Positions 23,816 through 34,639 of a stretch of 64,000 bases of DNA are shown here, piece after piece. Under the pieces are notes generated by a model that saw only the letters and a list, made by a program, of their open reading frames with translations, ran no database searches and was not told the origin of the DNA. The first letter of the stretch is position 1. Each line of letters starts with the position of its first letter. Position numbers and translations under genes: made by a program. The stretch comes from Porphyra umbilicalis. Its lineage: Eukaryota > Rhodophyta > Bangiophyceae > Bangiales > Bangiaceae. Location: assembly GCA_002049455.2 (NCBI GenBank), contig KV919031.1, forward strand, positions 43,925-107,924, in the 5' to 3' direction.

Positions 23816-25124
23816 CCTACACGTCGAATCGACGGGGTGCGTTTTTTTTGAAATACAACCTCGCTGCGCCGCACCCCCCCACCCCCCCCCCCGCTTGCCC
23901 CCGCCCGTCACTATCGCCGGCGCCCCCGTCGCTCCGCCGATCGCGGGCAGCTGTCGCCCTTTTGCTGGGACAGGGTGTCTCACGGAGGTATGCGTCGTTC
24001 GCGCACACTCCAGGGGGTCCGCTTCTCTTTTCGGGGGGGGGCGGGGAGGGGGGGGGGGGCGCACGGGTGCTCATTGCATGGCGACAGGCGCGATCGTTGA
24101 TGCTGTGCTGCTTGTCTCTGTGTGCTTTTATTGTAAATTTTGGCCCCTTCCCTGTAGCGCGCGACATCGGTGGTGAACATGGTGTGTCATCAGCCTGTAC
24201 TCTCTGCTTGAGTCGTCCATGTGCCCCCCCCCCTCCCTTGTTTGTGTCCGCCGTCCATGTAGGCGCGTCTGGGAAACATGGGGCATTCTGGTTCACGCTC
24301 AGTGGGGGGTTCTGGCGGGCGGCGTGGACAGCGGCGGTGGGGGTGGGAGGGCGTGAAGAGTCAAATCTGCGCACGCACTGGATCGCACTCAAAAACAACA
24401 CAGGCAGACGCGCCGTCTTTTTCTTCCCTCTTTGGTCACTCTCCCGCTACGTGGGTAGTCTTTCCCCCTCTTTTGCCGGGGCGTGAGCAATGATCCCAAC
24501 TATTGCGCCACTTAGGGGGGGGGGACAGCAGCGCGGCGAAGACGAAGACGACAACGCGCGAGCAGCAACGGACAGCCAATCAGCGACCGAATTAAATGTG
24601 CAAGGATCTTGCGTCCCAGCCAATCAGCAGGTGTGGAGCTGTAAAGAGGGTCCCCTTCCGACAGTCGGCGTGTGCTGCGGCCCAACCCAGGTCATTCGGG
24701 CCCCCTCGCAGTCCCGTCGTTTCCCTTCGTTTCTCGTCGTTTCTCGTCGTTTCTCGGGCGTTCCGCCTCGGATCCGCATCAGATGCGGGCTCCGGGGCCC
24801 CGAAGCTCGCAAGACAGGCCAGATCCAGGCAGAATCGCCTGAGAGACGTGCACTGCGACAATAGTGCGGTGCACCTTGTGCGACCTTCAGATCTTTTCGA
24901 GTCATGTTCGGACCAAATCACCCGTAGAAGGGGAGCCAGGGCAGCCCCCCGTTCATCAATTCTCTGACAGCTCTATTCTCACTCAGATGTTTCCAAAAAT
25001 AGAGCCTGAGATGTACTGTGATTTGGTCCTTAAAGGCTGTCAGTCCGTACTTCGCACTCTTGTCCTCGTCCCCCTTGTGCTTGTGTTCCTGTTCGGATCG
25101 GCCAAAATTGGGCGGTCTGCAATA

Positions 25125-26510
25125 GATTGATGGGATGAATTGAGGCGACGGGTAGGGAGTACTTTCTCAAATAGACTGGGTACATTTCGGGTAGATATTT
25201 AGCTATTGGCTACAGCGGGCCCTCTTAATTCCTGAACAAGATCGAAATCCTCCCAAGCTGACTGAACGCCGCCCACACGACCTTCAGAGAGCCTCGGAAA
25301 TCAAAAACATACATATAGGGTACTACTCATTTTTTGTATCAAATGGTGGGGGCTACAATCGGCCCTGTGGGCCGCTCTTTGACTTTTCTCGGGTTGTGTT
25401 TGGGTGCTACTTGTGCTACTATGCCGGGGCGCTGCCCAAATAGAGGGGCTACTGCAAACCCCAAGTCAAGGGGCGGGTACTTCAAGGCCTGGGATCCAGG
25501 ATCAGGAACAGTTCAAAAATACCCGTTCAGACGAGAAGTAGCGTACTTTTTTTTGCTTCGTGCTCTGGGTAGAGTAGATTGCTCCCTTCCCAATAATCCA
25601 AGCATCCGCGTAGATACCCGAAAAAACTACGCTAGTATACGCTCTTGAAAAGTACGCTTGAAGACCCCTGTAGCCAACCCGTCCGGCCCAACAACCACGT
25701 GTAGGAAGCATGCGGCCGTGTCACTAGAGACCTTCTGCAAGTCAATTATGGGTCGATAGCGTGGGTCAGGGACACGTATCACGACACGTCAGGGCTTCGA
25801 CCCACATTTGCAACCCATTCATGGCTATCGGGTCCCTCCGACCCACGCGGCGTAACGGCACAGAACGAGGCGGGAGCAGCAACGTGCGCGAACACGTATC
25901 GCTTACAGAATGTTGGACTGTGATGCTCGTCGCGGACTCCACTGGCGGTTCGCGGATGGATGATGGTCGGTGACCCTTATGGTACCCCACATGGTACATT
26001 TGCAAGACGTGGTCAAGTTGCATACATTCGTGTTGGGTCATCTTGGGGCGTTACTTTTGGCGTGTTTTGGATTTGATCTTCGCATTGCTCTAGTGGCTTT
26101 TTGATTTGGTGAGTGATTCGATTTGGTGCGAGGGCATGAGCGTCGGTGTGGGCGCGAGAGGAGGGAGCACTTGGGCCGGTGGGGACTATTTGAGAGGTGC
26201 TCTCGGTTGAGAGAGGCGGGCGAACCTTAGGACAACCAAAAAAGCACGTTCGCACACATACACACAAGCTCAAGCCACTGAACCACTTCACCGTGGTCCC
26301 CCAACCCCTATCCCCACTGCGCTTCAACACAAAATTCTTTCCGCCAATCGCCGGTTTGCATCGACACCAGGTGGTCAGTCTCCGCCACCTTGGTCCGATT
26401 GCGATCCGAGCCGCCGCCGCTCCGACGTACCACATCCCCCCACCGCCCCCCACTTGCTCACGTCGTCCTTGAACCCCACGCACCCCCTTTACCACTACCA
26501 CAAGGCTGTC
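25125..26510. other. upstream region of the SANT-like gene; no other gene seen
   Basis: Moderate-GC DNA. The last 300 bases are the probable leader and promoter of the plus-strand gene at 26511. A T-rich, stop-filled stretch near 25,300-25,700 looks like repeat debris. Confidence 0.35.
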
Positions 26511-27602
26511 ATGGTGGTTGCCAACTCCTCTGCGAGAAGCGACGCCCACACGCCGGCCGGCTCGGATTCGCCCTCCGAGTCATCCCCAATTGCCAGCGAC
26601 ACCATCACGTCGCCGCCCTCCGAGAAGACCGCCCCCACGAGTGCCCCCATGGCCAGAAATGGTGGGTCTGCTGCATCATCGAGTGGACCATCGCCGGCGA
26701 GTGCCACGCCTGTGTCGACGCCGTCGATGGCCACCCCGGCAACCTTTGGGACCGTCGCCCTTTCGCCCGCCCCCACCGAGCCGCCCCCCGCCAAGGCCTT
26801 CCGGCGCCGTTGGGCATATCAGGACGACTACACCATGCTGAAGGAGATCCTTAAGGCCGAGGCCCACATGTCACCATGGTGGAAGAAGACCGAGCGGTAC
26901 ACGAAGGCGGCCAATGCCTTCAATGCTGACCCCACCACGCGCTGGAACACGGACCATCAGCACGGCAAGGACCGTTTCTACTTGCTCAAGGGCGGCTTTG
27001 AGGCGCTGGATCGGCGCCGATGTGACCGCACGGCCCAGGAGGAGGTGCTCAACTCGATGGAGAACCTTCTCGTGACGAGGGTGGAGGAGCACAACGGGTA
27101 CCAGCAGAAGATTGCGGCCGAGCGGAACGAGAAGAACGCAACCGAGGAGGATCTCATGCTCAAGGGCAAGACCATGCGCGACGTGGCAATGTCCTGCCGC
27201 GGGGCAAGCGCCATGCCGGATGTGACAGAGGGCGGCGCCCCTCCGGGGGGGGGGAGCGGGGGGGACCCGAAGAAGAGCAGCTCACAGAAGACCCCAACTC
27301 GTGCGCGTGCCCGAAGCGAGCTCGACGATGGTGGTGTCGCTGAGTTTGTCGCCGCGATGGAGCGTATTGAGGCTCGAAAGGAGGAGCTTTCTGCACGGGA
27401 GTTGGCGCTGCGAGAGCGACAGCTTGCCCACGAGCAGGCCTTGCTCGAGGGGACTCGTGCAAGGCGCGCTGAGGACCGCTCTGAGCGTGTGCGACGCGAG
27501 GCATGCTCGGCGGAGTACACCGATACGGCACGTGCTGAGCGTGCGGCTTTGACACGTGCCATAAGCGCGTTGTCTCCTAAGATGCCCCCGGCAGAGAAGT
27601 GA
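26511..27602 (+). CDS. Myb/SANT-like DNA-binding protein with coiled coil
   Basis: Chosen start is the ATG at 26511 (MVVANSSARSD). An open frame extends a little further upstream but without ATG. Residues about 1-100 are a Ser/Thr/Pro/Ala-rich disordered region. About 105-180 hold a helical Myb/SANT-like domain with spaced aromatic residues (RRRWAYQDDYTMLKEIL, then SPWWKKTERYTKAANAFN, then HGKDRFYLLKGGFEALD). A helical region follows, then a Gly-rich break, and then a strongly predicted coiled coil of Arg/Glu/Ala (ERIEARKEELSARELALRE onward) to the end. Such proteins occur as host transcription-factor-like genes and also as the second protein of PIF/Harbinger transposons. No nuclease gene is nearby, so the origin is undecided. 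Confidence 0.72.
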   Translation: MVVANSSARSDAHTPAGSDSPSESSPIASDTITSPPSEKTAPTSAPMARNGGSAASSSGPSPASATPVSTPSMATPATFGTVALSPAPTEPPPAKAFRRRWAYQDDYTMLKEILKAEAHMSPWWKKTERYTKAANAFNADPTTRWNTDHQHGKDRFYLLKGGFEALDRRRCDRTAQEEVLNSMENLLVTRVEEHNGYQQKIAAERNEKNATEEDLMLKGKTMRDVAMSCRGASAMPDVTEGGAPPGGGSGGDPKKSSSQKTPTRARARSELDDGGVAEFVAAMERIEARKEELSARELALRERQLAHEQALLEGTRARRAEDRSERVRREACSAEYTDTARAERAALTRAISALSPKMPPAEK

Positions 27603-27807
27603 CCCGATGATGAGACACGCGTGGTGTTCTCGTAGCCTTGTATGGTGCTTTGAAAGCAAAAGCGGTGCTTCTTTTGGTCTAACTTCGTATAAAAATACCA
27701 GAAACTATCTAAACGACAGGGGCTTCACCAGAACTGGGGACGTGACGAGGTGACAAAATGTCCCTGGTCGTCGTGCACAACGCTTCGTCGCTAAGCACCT
27801 CACGACG
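27603..27807. other. 3' flank of SANT-like gene
   Basis: Short spacer; probably holds the transcript end. No clear polyadenylation signal was identified. Confidence 0.3.
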
Positions 27808-28500
27808 GTCACATGACTGTGCATTGTGCACAACCGCGGTGCGTTTGTGAGCGCTACACGGCTACGAAAAAGGGACTGGACTGCATTGCGCACCTGTTTT
27901 CCAGCTCGCTACCGAAGCGCTTTCAGTCAGAGATTGCATAGCTACAAAGTTATAGCCGACTAAAGTCCAAGCTGCGATGCGTTGCTCTTCGATGCTGAGC
28001 ACCAAGTCACAGTCTCGCGAGTTTTCTTGTGGACGCATTGCATGACAGACTGCTGCGTTTTGGTACATGGAACTGGCATGGAACATGCCGGGGTCCATCG
28101 CTGAAGCGCAACGGATCCGGGCTCAGACTTTGTTGCGCTATATCTTTGGAACTCAGCTCCCACAGAGGAAACCCACTTCGGTCGCGGGCGGAAAAACAGG
28201 TGCGCACAATATTTAACAAACAACTGAGATGGAAGGGAAACGCACCGCAACGTACCGGTATGTGCCGCGGTACGGCGACGCACATACGCACGTGACCGTG
28301 ACGTGGTGCTCAGCGTCGAAGCGCAACGCATCGGAGCTCGGACTTTGGTCGGCTATAACTTTGTAGCAAGGCGCTCTCTGATTGAAAGCGCTTCGGTAGC
28401 GGGCTGGAAAACAAGTGCGCACTGCAGTCGAGCCCCTCTTTTGTGGCCGTGAAGCGCACACAAACTCACCGCGGTTGTACACAATAAACTGCCACGTGAC
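27808..28500. repeat. foldback element with about 200-bp inverted arms
   Basis: Arm 27808-28010 and arm 28299-28500 are inverted copies with scattered mismatches. Shared words include ACAACCGCGGTG, CGAAGCGCTTTCA and ACAAAGTTATAGCCGAC. The 290-bp centre holds a further degenerate direct copy of part of the right arm (about 28096-28209). No reading frame is present. It lies immediately 3' of the truncated gypsy fragment. Confidence 0.8.
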
Positions 28501-28647
28501 TATGACGAAGCCATCGGCGCGACAGACAGGTGGGCAGTGTTATGGTGGGAGCTACGGGCACGAGGACGAGGGAAGACAAGTGGGGCGGTACCCACGGCAT
28601 AGTTTTATTATTCTTTTAGGTAGCGGTCAATCGTGGGACCAATCCAG

Positions 28648-29538
28648 TCAAAGTACGTGGCCGTCTGGTTTCCGTAGAAGCAACAGCGGAAGTTCCACAG
28701 CAGCGCGCCAGCGGGGTACTGCGCACCCACCGAAGACTCTCTTATCTTGAGTTTTCCCAGCCACACAGAGGGAGTCCGCCCCCACTTCAGCGGGCACGTC
28801 GTCCTCCGTGATGTCGTACGTTGGGCCCGCATAGGGCTCCGCGAGGCCGATCGCGTAGCCCTTCGGTAAGTTGACCGGCTTGTCCGAGATGTTGGTAAGG
28901 TGGAGGATGAATTCCCTTCGGGGCTTTAGGTTGCCAAGGGCGTTGTGCAGGCGAAGTCCCTTCTCGGCGAGCTTCTCGGGTCGCTCGAGGAGTCGACACT
29001 GTCCCGCGGTCCCACAAACTACGGAGACCGCTTGGATGGTGTACGGGGCCACCGTCACGCCCTGTCGCAGGCAGATGGTCCCGACATCCCGACGGGTAGG
29101 GTTGCCCTTCACCGGTTTGGGCTCCTTTTTATTGCCGTCCCACGCGTTCTCCACCTTGGTAAAGCCGCCGTGGTTCCAGGAGACGGTCTCACAGCCTGGA
29201 TAGGTGGCCTTGACGTGCTCCTTCTGGAAGGCCATGCCCAGGATGACAGGGACCGAGAGGGCCTTGACCACAAAGAACTGGAAGGGCATTGCGGCACCGT
29301 CCACAAAGACGGACAGCCTCACTTGGGCCCGGAACTTCAGGAGTTGGCCGGACGCATCACACACGTGGGTCGACCGAGGGGCCCGTAGGGCCCGCTTTTG
29401 CCAGTCTGAGGGGAGGACATCCTTCCGTAGGACACTTGGCCCCGCCCCGGCGTCCAACACACATGGGGTCTTTCGCACAGGATGGTCCGGCGACAAACGC
29501 AGGGCCGCCGAGACCACAAAGTTTCGTTTCCGCAACAC
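28648..29538 (-). pseudogene. gypsy protease region
   Basis: About 296 codons. The active-site segment reads VLDAGAGPSVLRKDVLP, so the usual DTG triad is DAG, which would be expected to impair a retropepsin. Later FFVVKALSVPVILGMAF matches the hydrophobic ILG strand. The rest (VAPYTIQAVSV, HLTNISDKPVNLPKGYAIG) resembles the spacer between protease and RT in gypsy polyproteins. It ends before RT. Confidence 0.68.
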
Positions 29539-29694
29539 GAGCAGGGTTCCCTTGATCGCACAGGGACCAGCGAGGCCGCGCCGCCGAGGGGCTTATCCCG
29601 CCGGTCTTGTCAGCAACTTGGGTACGCAATTCGAGGTTGGACCCGCGCATGGACTAGCTCACAAAGGGGAGTCGGACAGTTGCCCGCCCCCCCG

Positions 29695-30375
29695 CTAAAT
29701 GTTCCCCGAGCCAGACTTGTCCGGCTCGGTTCCCGGCTTGGGCCCGAGGTCCCCGTCGTGCTTGTCCTCGTCGTCCGACTTGTCAATGCCGTCACAGAGG
29801 GCTTGGAACATAGCGATGCGGAGTTGACGGTTGTAAGTCCGCGTGGCCCGTCCCTTGTCGTCCTGTCCGGCCCCACGGCTCCGTGTCGCTTGAAGGAAGG
29901 ACTCGCGGGCCTTGTTCACGCGCGCCTTCTGTTGGTCCGTCAAGATCGGACACGTGTAGGACATATGTCCCGCTGTCCAGCACAGGAAACAGATGCGGGG
30001 GCGACGTGGGTCTTTCAGGCGTCCCATCAAGAACCGAGGCAAATTGTCCTGCCGGCCCCAAACAGGTTGGCTTGGCTCCGGCTTGGCCGCCAGCGGAGAG
30101 GCAACAGGGGGCTCTGTCTCACCGAGGGCCAGCGCCGGAAAATCCGACCGTGTCGGACGCGTCCGCGGGATCACCGATAGCCGGCGGGGACCACGGGAGG
30201 GAGACGGTGTCGAGGGGCCCTGTCCATCACGGGCCATCGTCACGATCTCCTCGGCCGCCTCGTACTTGCCCGATGTGTAGGTCACCAACTGCTGGAAGGA
30301 ACAGGCCGGCGTGTTGTAGACAAACTCGTCCGTCCGAATGCAGGGGGGGGGAGGGGGCAGCCGCCGGCGTCCCAC
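29695..30375 (-). pseudogene. gypsy gag C-terminal part with zinc knuckle
   Basis: About 226 codons. The central part has one CCHC knuckle, CFLCWTAGHMSYTC, followed by a basic-acidic tail (DDEDKHDGDLGPK). The upstream part has helices fitting a capsid C-terminus (CSFQQLVTYTSGKYEAAEEI). It is out of frame with the downstream protease. Confidence 0.68.
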
Positions 30376-30557
30376 GCCAGTGGCAAGGGCGGAAAGATCT
30401 CAGCTGTAGGGGGATGCGTGCGGGACGTCGTTGGGATGAATAAGCGAGGGAGCACGGGCCGCTGGCGGACGGCGTGTTCATATGCCGTCGCCGGCGGACG
30501 ACCGCGGCCCCTGCGCCCGCGCCCCCTACTGCGATAGGCTTTCTGCTGGCAACAATC

Positions 30558-31025
30558 CTAGCCATCATGGACGAGGGAGCGGGAGTGGCATGTCGTTTGA
30601 CCCGGGGGGTGGTTGGACTGCGCGGTAGCGACGGCGGAGGTGGATGTCGGTGTGAGGCCGGAGGGCTGGGGGGGTGGGGCTGTCGGTGAGCCGTGCGTGA
30701 CTTGGGACTGTCGCAAGCACGGAGTCGCCTGGGTGGCGCGTCGGCGGACGGGCAGTTTGAGGTGGCTGCGCTGGGATTTGATGCTGTTCACGCTGCTGTG
30801 GATGGCCACATCTTTCTGTATCTCCATGAGGGGCGTCTTTCCCTCTTCAATTAATTTTTCGGCCGCTGTCTGCTTGGAGTTGAAGCGCACGAGCGTTCGA
30901 GTTATAAGGGTTCCAATGCATATTGCTTCGTTCGTCTCTGCATGTGTCTGTGGTTTGCTCTGTTGCTCGCGCACCTTGTTTTGCTTTGCAGCTGTTGTCT
31001 CTGCAGCGATTCGCGTGCCACACAT
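30558..31025 (-). pseudogene. possible gag N-terminal fragment
   Basis: About 155 codons, hydrophilic, with helical segments (TAAEKLIEEGKTPLMEIQKDV) and a Pro/Ser/Thr-rich C-terminus. The orientation and position fit the start of the gypsy gag, but no motif proves it, and a short host gene cannot be excluded. Confidence 0.3.
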
Positions 31026-31029
31026 CGAC

Positions 31030-32340
31030 TGCTCCTGATGCAGTTGCGTACCGCACGTGATAAGCGCTCTAGATCAGGTGATGCACTATGGTAAATAATG
31101 GTATGGAGTGCTGTACAGTCGTTCTGTGTTCGGGAGCCGGCGCGCTCCGAGGCGGACGGCTCGGGCGCGCGCGCCTGCCCGTGGACGCCCGCAGGGACAT
31201 GAAAAAATAAAAACAATGCAGTGCATGAAAAATATAGCCACGTGCCAAGTAAAGCTCGACGCGGCATGTTTCCAGCCTAAATGATGCTTCGAAACTTACA
31301 CAAATAGATGGATTTTGATCACAGCACAACTCCAGGCCAGGGTGTTTTCGCGTACGCGCTTTTAGTTTAGTGTGTGCGCGCCACACTGCGGGTCGGTATT
31401 TCATTGTCGGGATAGTTCTAAATTTGCCGGCTTGTAAATCTATAACGAGTAGACGCGAAAGAATGTTTTGAGATGGCCATGCAAAGCTCCTGTGAGATGG
31501 CCTCAGCATGATTCGGAGGATCATGTGCACATCAGTTCCGTGGATCAGCGAAAATCCTACATTTCAGATTGCCTCATTCTCGAGTGACCTCTGCGATTCG
31601 GCAGTTCATCACTACAGTTCTGGACTCGTTCAACGGATCATCTTCAGGACTGACTCTGGGATCGTTCCAGAAGCAGTGTCATCCTGACCCACAGATCATC
31701 TCGGGGACTGTCATTCGAAAAAAATGTGAGGACTTGTTCAATTGATAGTCTGACTGCCTCTTCCGCAAACAAAATGTCTGCCTATTCCGTCAACAGTGTG
31801 AACAAAAAACTTTTGATACTCTCTCCGTTCAGACCGATGCCCATTGTGGAATCTGACGTATCACTCATGCGCTTGAGTTTCTGGTGCGAGTGCTTATGAT
31901 ACGTATTGAACCGGGGGATCGCAAGTTCGGGACGTGCTGTGTTAGGACGATAGGGGACGAGAATGCCACTGAGCTGAGACCGAATTTACTACGCGTCAAG
32001 GAGACCCAATCATTCATAAATCGGGACTGGGTGCGTCCGGGACTTCACGGTATTCTCGATGTGCGAGCCGACGCATGTTTACCCAGTTCCCATCCCCTCT
32101 GCGCCGGGAAACAGCGTGTCGGTCGCACGACTACCAAGTCACATTGAGGCTCCCTCTGCACACGTTTCGTGGCCCAGGACACGCTCCATGGGCAGGTCTT
32201 GCTCTCTGATCGGTTTCGGTAGACCCTCCTCACGACGTCACTCGAAGTAGTCCAGGCTATCATCTACGATCGAGTCCTTGAGGCAGAAATTCAGATCAAT
32301 CTTGCGCACTCGTTCACTCAATCTATGACGACGGTCCCCA
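31030..32340. other. no gene seen
   Basis: Moderate-GC DNA rich in short direct words such as CAGGACTG and GGATCAT. No supported frame on either strand. Confidence 0.35.
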
Positions 32341-32432
32341 GGATGATTGTACTCCGACGCCAGGACAGTCCTGAGCACGATCCTCAGGATGATTTTACTC
32401 CCACTTCAGGACAGTCCTCAGCACGATACGCA
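32341..32432 (+). repeat. 46-bp tandem duplication
   Basis: Two copies starting GGATGATT (32341 and 32387), each containing CAGGACAGTCCT and AGCACGAT. Confidence 0.75.
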
Positions 32433-32756
32433 GAACGATCAGAACCAGCGAATCGGAATGATCCTTCATGAGCATGCGGCAGCAACTTCGCCGGACAGTT
32501 GCCGAATCTGCAGGTGCTGGTGTGAGGATGATTCCCACTGAATATCGGTGCAGATGGTCTTCGAGCACTTCTGAACTCCACTGCGGGCTCTGTCTCCAAG
32601 ATCAACAAAAAGTGGGCATAATGTGATCGCATGATCAATGTGCGACAGTTCTGCGAACCGTCGGTGGGCGTGTTCGAATCTGGCAGTTCTCAGTTTTAAG
32701 GAATTGGGGACAAAACGCTGTGCAACGCGCGTCATGTACAGGACCGACTCTTGTAG

Positions 32757-33066
32757 ATTTTCCTGGACTTTCGTCTGGGGTACTTATCAACATGCGCATG
32801 GGATCACACACATAACTTCTTTTTTTCTCCAGTGCACGCGCGGGAGTACTTGCGGTTGGCCCCGTGTGCACACCTTTTCGGGCGGTGCGCACTGTATCGA
32901 TCACTGCTGCGGGTCCTTTGGGCATGGTTCGGTGCGCATCATGCGTCCGGCACTTTCTGTAGCTTTTCTAGTTTGTAGCATGTCAGCCGCGGTCATACGG
33001 ACGCCGTATGTCGCTTTTCGTAGGATGTCCGGGTCAGTTGCCTCAGAATGAGGGTGGTGCGTTCAT
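32757..33066 (+). repeat. tandem host unit, copy 1, left part (interrupted)
   Basis: Closely matches 39327-39638 with few differences; shared words include GTACTTATCAACATGCGCAT and GTGCACGCGCGGGAGTACTT. It stops at the left end of the retrotransposon at 33067, and the rest of the same unit resumes at 38321. Confidence 0.9.
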
Positions 33067-33381
33067 ACCCCACGTATCTATGCTTTGATTTATCGGTTAT
33101 TGACTCCCCTTATGGGCGTCGCCGACTTGCGTGATAGTTAATAGACGGAAGACTTAGGGCGCTGGGTGATCCCCCGGGATCACCCGGAGCTGCTGGGGGT
33201 GGGGGCGCCGTTAGGGCCGCACAGGCCCTGAAGCGCTGGTGGCCACACGCCACAGCCGACGCGGTAGCCACACCGCGGCGGTGCCCTGCGCTTCCCCGCA
33301 CCCCAACACGCCATAAGAGGCGACGCCGCCGCGTCCCTCCACTGACCGCCTGGGCGCAGCACGTCCGCTGTTTTTCCGTCT
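33067..33381 (+). repeat. split direct repeat A1
   Basis: 315 bp, almost identical to A2 (37824-38137). Starts ACCCCACGTATCTATGC. Contains a perfect 22-base palindrome centred at 33174-33175 (GGGTGATCCC and its inverse). Ends in CGCTGTTTTTCCGT, which can pair with ACGGAAAACAGCG just beyond it. Confidence 0.92.
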
Positions 33382-33880
33382 ACGGAAAACAGCGTCTACC
33401 GGTCATCGGTGGGCTCGACGCGGCCCCGATCCATGTCGTCACTCCTGACGGCAGCACCCCTTCTGGGGAACGGCCTTTCGGACGCACTGTCCAGCCGTCC
33501 CGGCCCCTCGCGGGGGGCGACGGGTAATCCTTGGGTAACCCACCCAGCCCTTTGGATTTTGACAATCCTCTGGGCCCTGCTGTCCGGGCCCGCCCCCGAG
33601 GGCAAGTCCTGCGCCGGCGGTGGTCGGACGCGTCGCGGCGGCCGCGGCGGTGGTGGCGCCGACGCCGGCGGCGGGGGGGGCGGTGGCGGCGGTGGCGGAG
33701 GTCCTCCCGCGGGCGGTGGCGGCAGCGGCACCAGTTCCAGCTCTGACGGAGGCGGTGGCGACGGCGGCGACCGTCGGGCGGTAAAATAAAGCACCGAATA
33801 ACCGGGGGCGCCGCCCGGACCTTGGCCACCTGCTTCGGGTCGAACGGGCTCACGTACGCCTGCTTGTTGCGCCCGTAGTC

Positions 33881-34019
33881 TTGGTCCCAGTCCTCCTCGT
33901 AGTCTCTGTCGTCGAACTCGTCGCCGTCAGTGGCGTCGTCGCCGTCGTCGGGGTTGGGAGGACCGCCGCCGCCGCCGCCCGGAGGGCCGCCGCCGCCGCC
34001 ACCGTCGTCACCACCGCCT

Positions 34020-34060
<41 letters not shown>

Positions 34061-34620
34061 TCCGTCCCCGCTGCCGGCACCACCACCGCCGCCACCACGG
34101 CCGTCACCGCCAACGGCAGCCCCCGGCTGGCGTTCCCCGCCCCGTTTGACGTCACCGGCGACACGCGCTACGCCCGCACCCAGGCCCGCGTCGGCGGCCA
34201 GGCTGCGCACGACCTCGATTTTGTGTACAACATCTGTGCGTGGTTGCAATTCCTGTACAACCGCCTGCTCACGCACGAGCAGGCGACATCGGCGCGTGGG
34301 CGCAAGACATCGTCATTCGACAAGGACACTCGGGTGGCGCTCCATCAGCTGTTCGTCCTGGCCAGCGCGCGGTACAATTGCTGGACCTGGCCACGACCGA
34401 TGGAGCAGCTGCGGAGACTCTACGCACGATTGTCTTCCAGGACACGGACGCCGCTGTGTACTGCCCCGCGTTCGAGTTCCTGCAGACTGCCCAGACCGAG
34501 AGCTTCGTCAAGCTCGCCGCCCGCCGACACGGCGATCGGCAGGCCAGCGGCATTCGCGGCGACGCCGCGACCCCCGCGACGGCCAAGACCGGCCGAGAGG
34601 GGCGCCCCAAGGGCGCCTAG
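33881..34620 (+). pseudogene. DIRS/PAT gag-like protein, one frameshift
   Basis: Preceded by a (CCG)n/(GGC)n stretch. The first frame contains AHDLDFVYNICAWLQFLYN and YNRLLTHEQ. Near 34265 the reading jumps one frame to AGDIGAWAQDIVIRQGHSGG and continues to VFQDTDAAVYCPAFEFLQTA, ending at the TAG at 34618-34620. Helical, with no zinc knuckle. It is called gag by position before RT and by capsid-like helices. Confidence in function is limited. Confidence 0.55.
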
Positions 34621-34639
34621 ATGCACGCAGGTCCGGGCC

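Larger units (their letters stand above)
19738..25122. mobile_element. candidate 5.4-kb element bounded by 46-bp inverted repeats with TA flanks
   Basis: TTGCAGACCGCCCAATTTTG at 19738 and the 26 following bases recur inverted, ending at 25122, with one mismatch in about 46 bases. Both ends abut TA (19736-19737 and 25123-25124). The interior holds a large CCG-rich block, a poly-C tract and no transposase frame. The two ends may belong to one large non-autonomous element, or to two separate insertions of the same family. A third, degenerate end lies at 10232. Confidence 0.5.
28600..31025 (-). mobile_element. second Ty3/gypsy-type fragment (gag and protease only)
   Basis: On the minus strand a gag-like frame with zinc knuckle (30375-29695) is followed by a protease frame (29538-28648). 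RT, RNase H and integrase are absent: the coding sequence stops just before the position of RT, next to the foldback at 27808-28500. A further minus-strand frame at 31025-30558, hydrophilic and helical, could be the gag N-terminus. LTRs were not found. Confidence 0.7.

Noticed and set aside
33380-34276. 298-codon minus-strand frame in the PAT-like element
   Set aside because: Gly runs from the CCG stretch and Arg/His-rich text; it is antisense to the element's gag.
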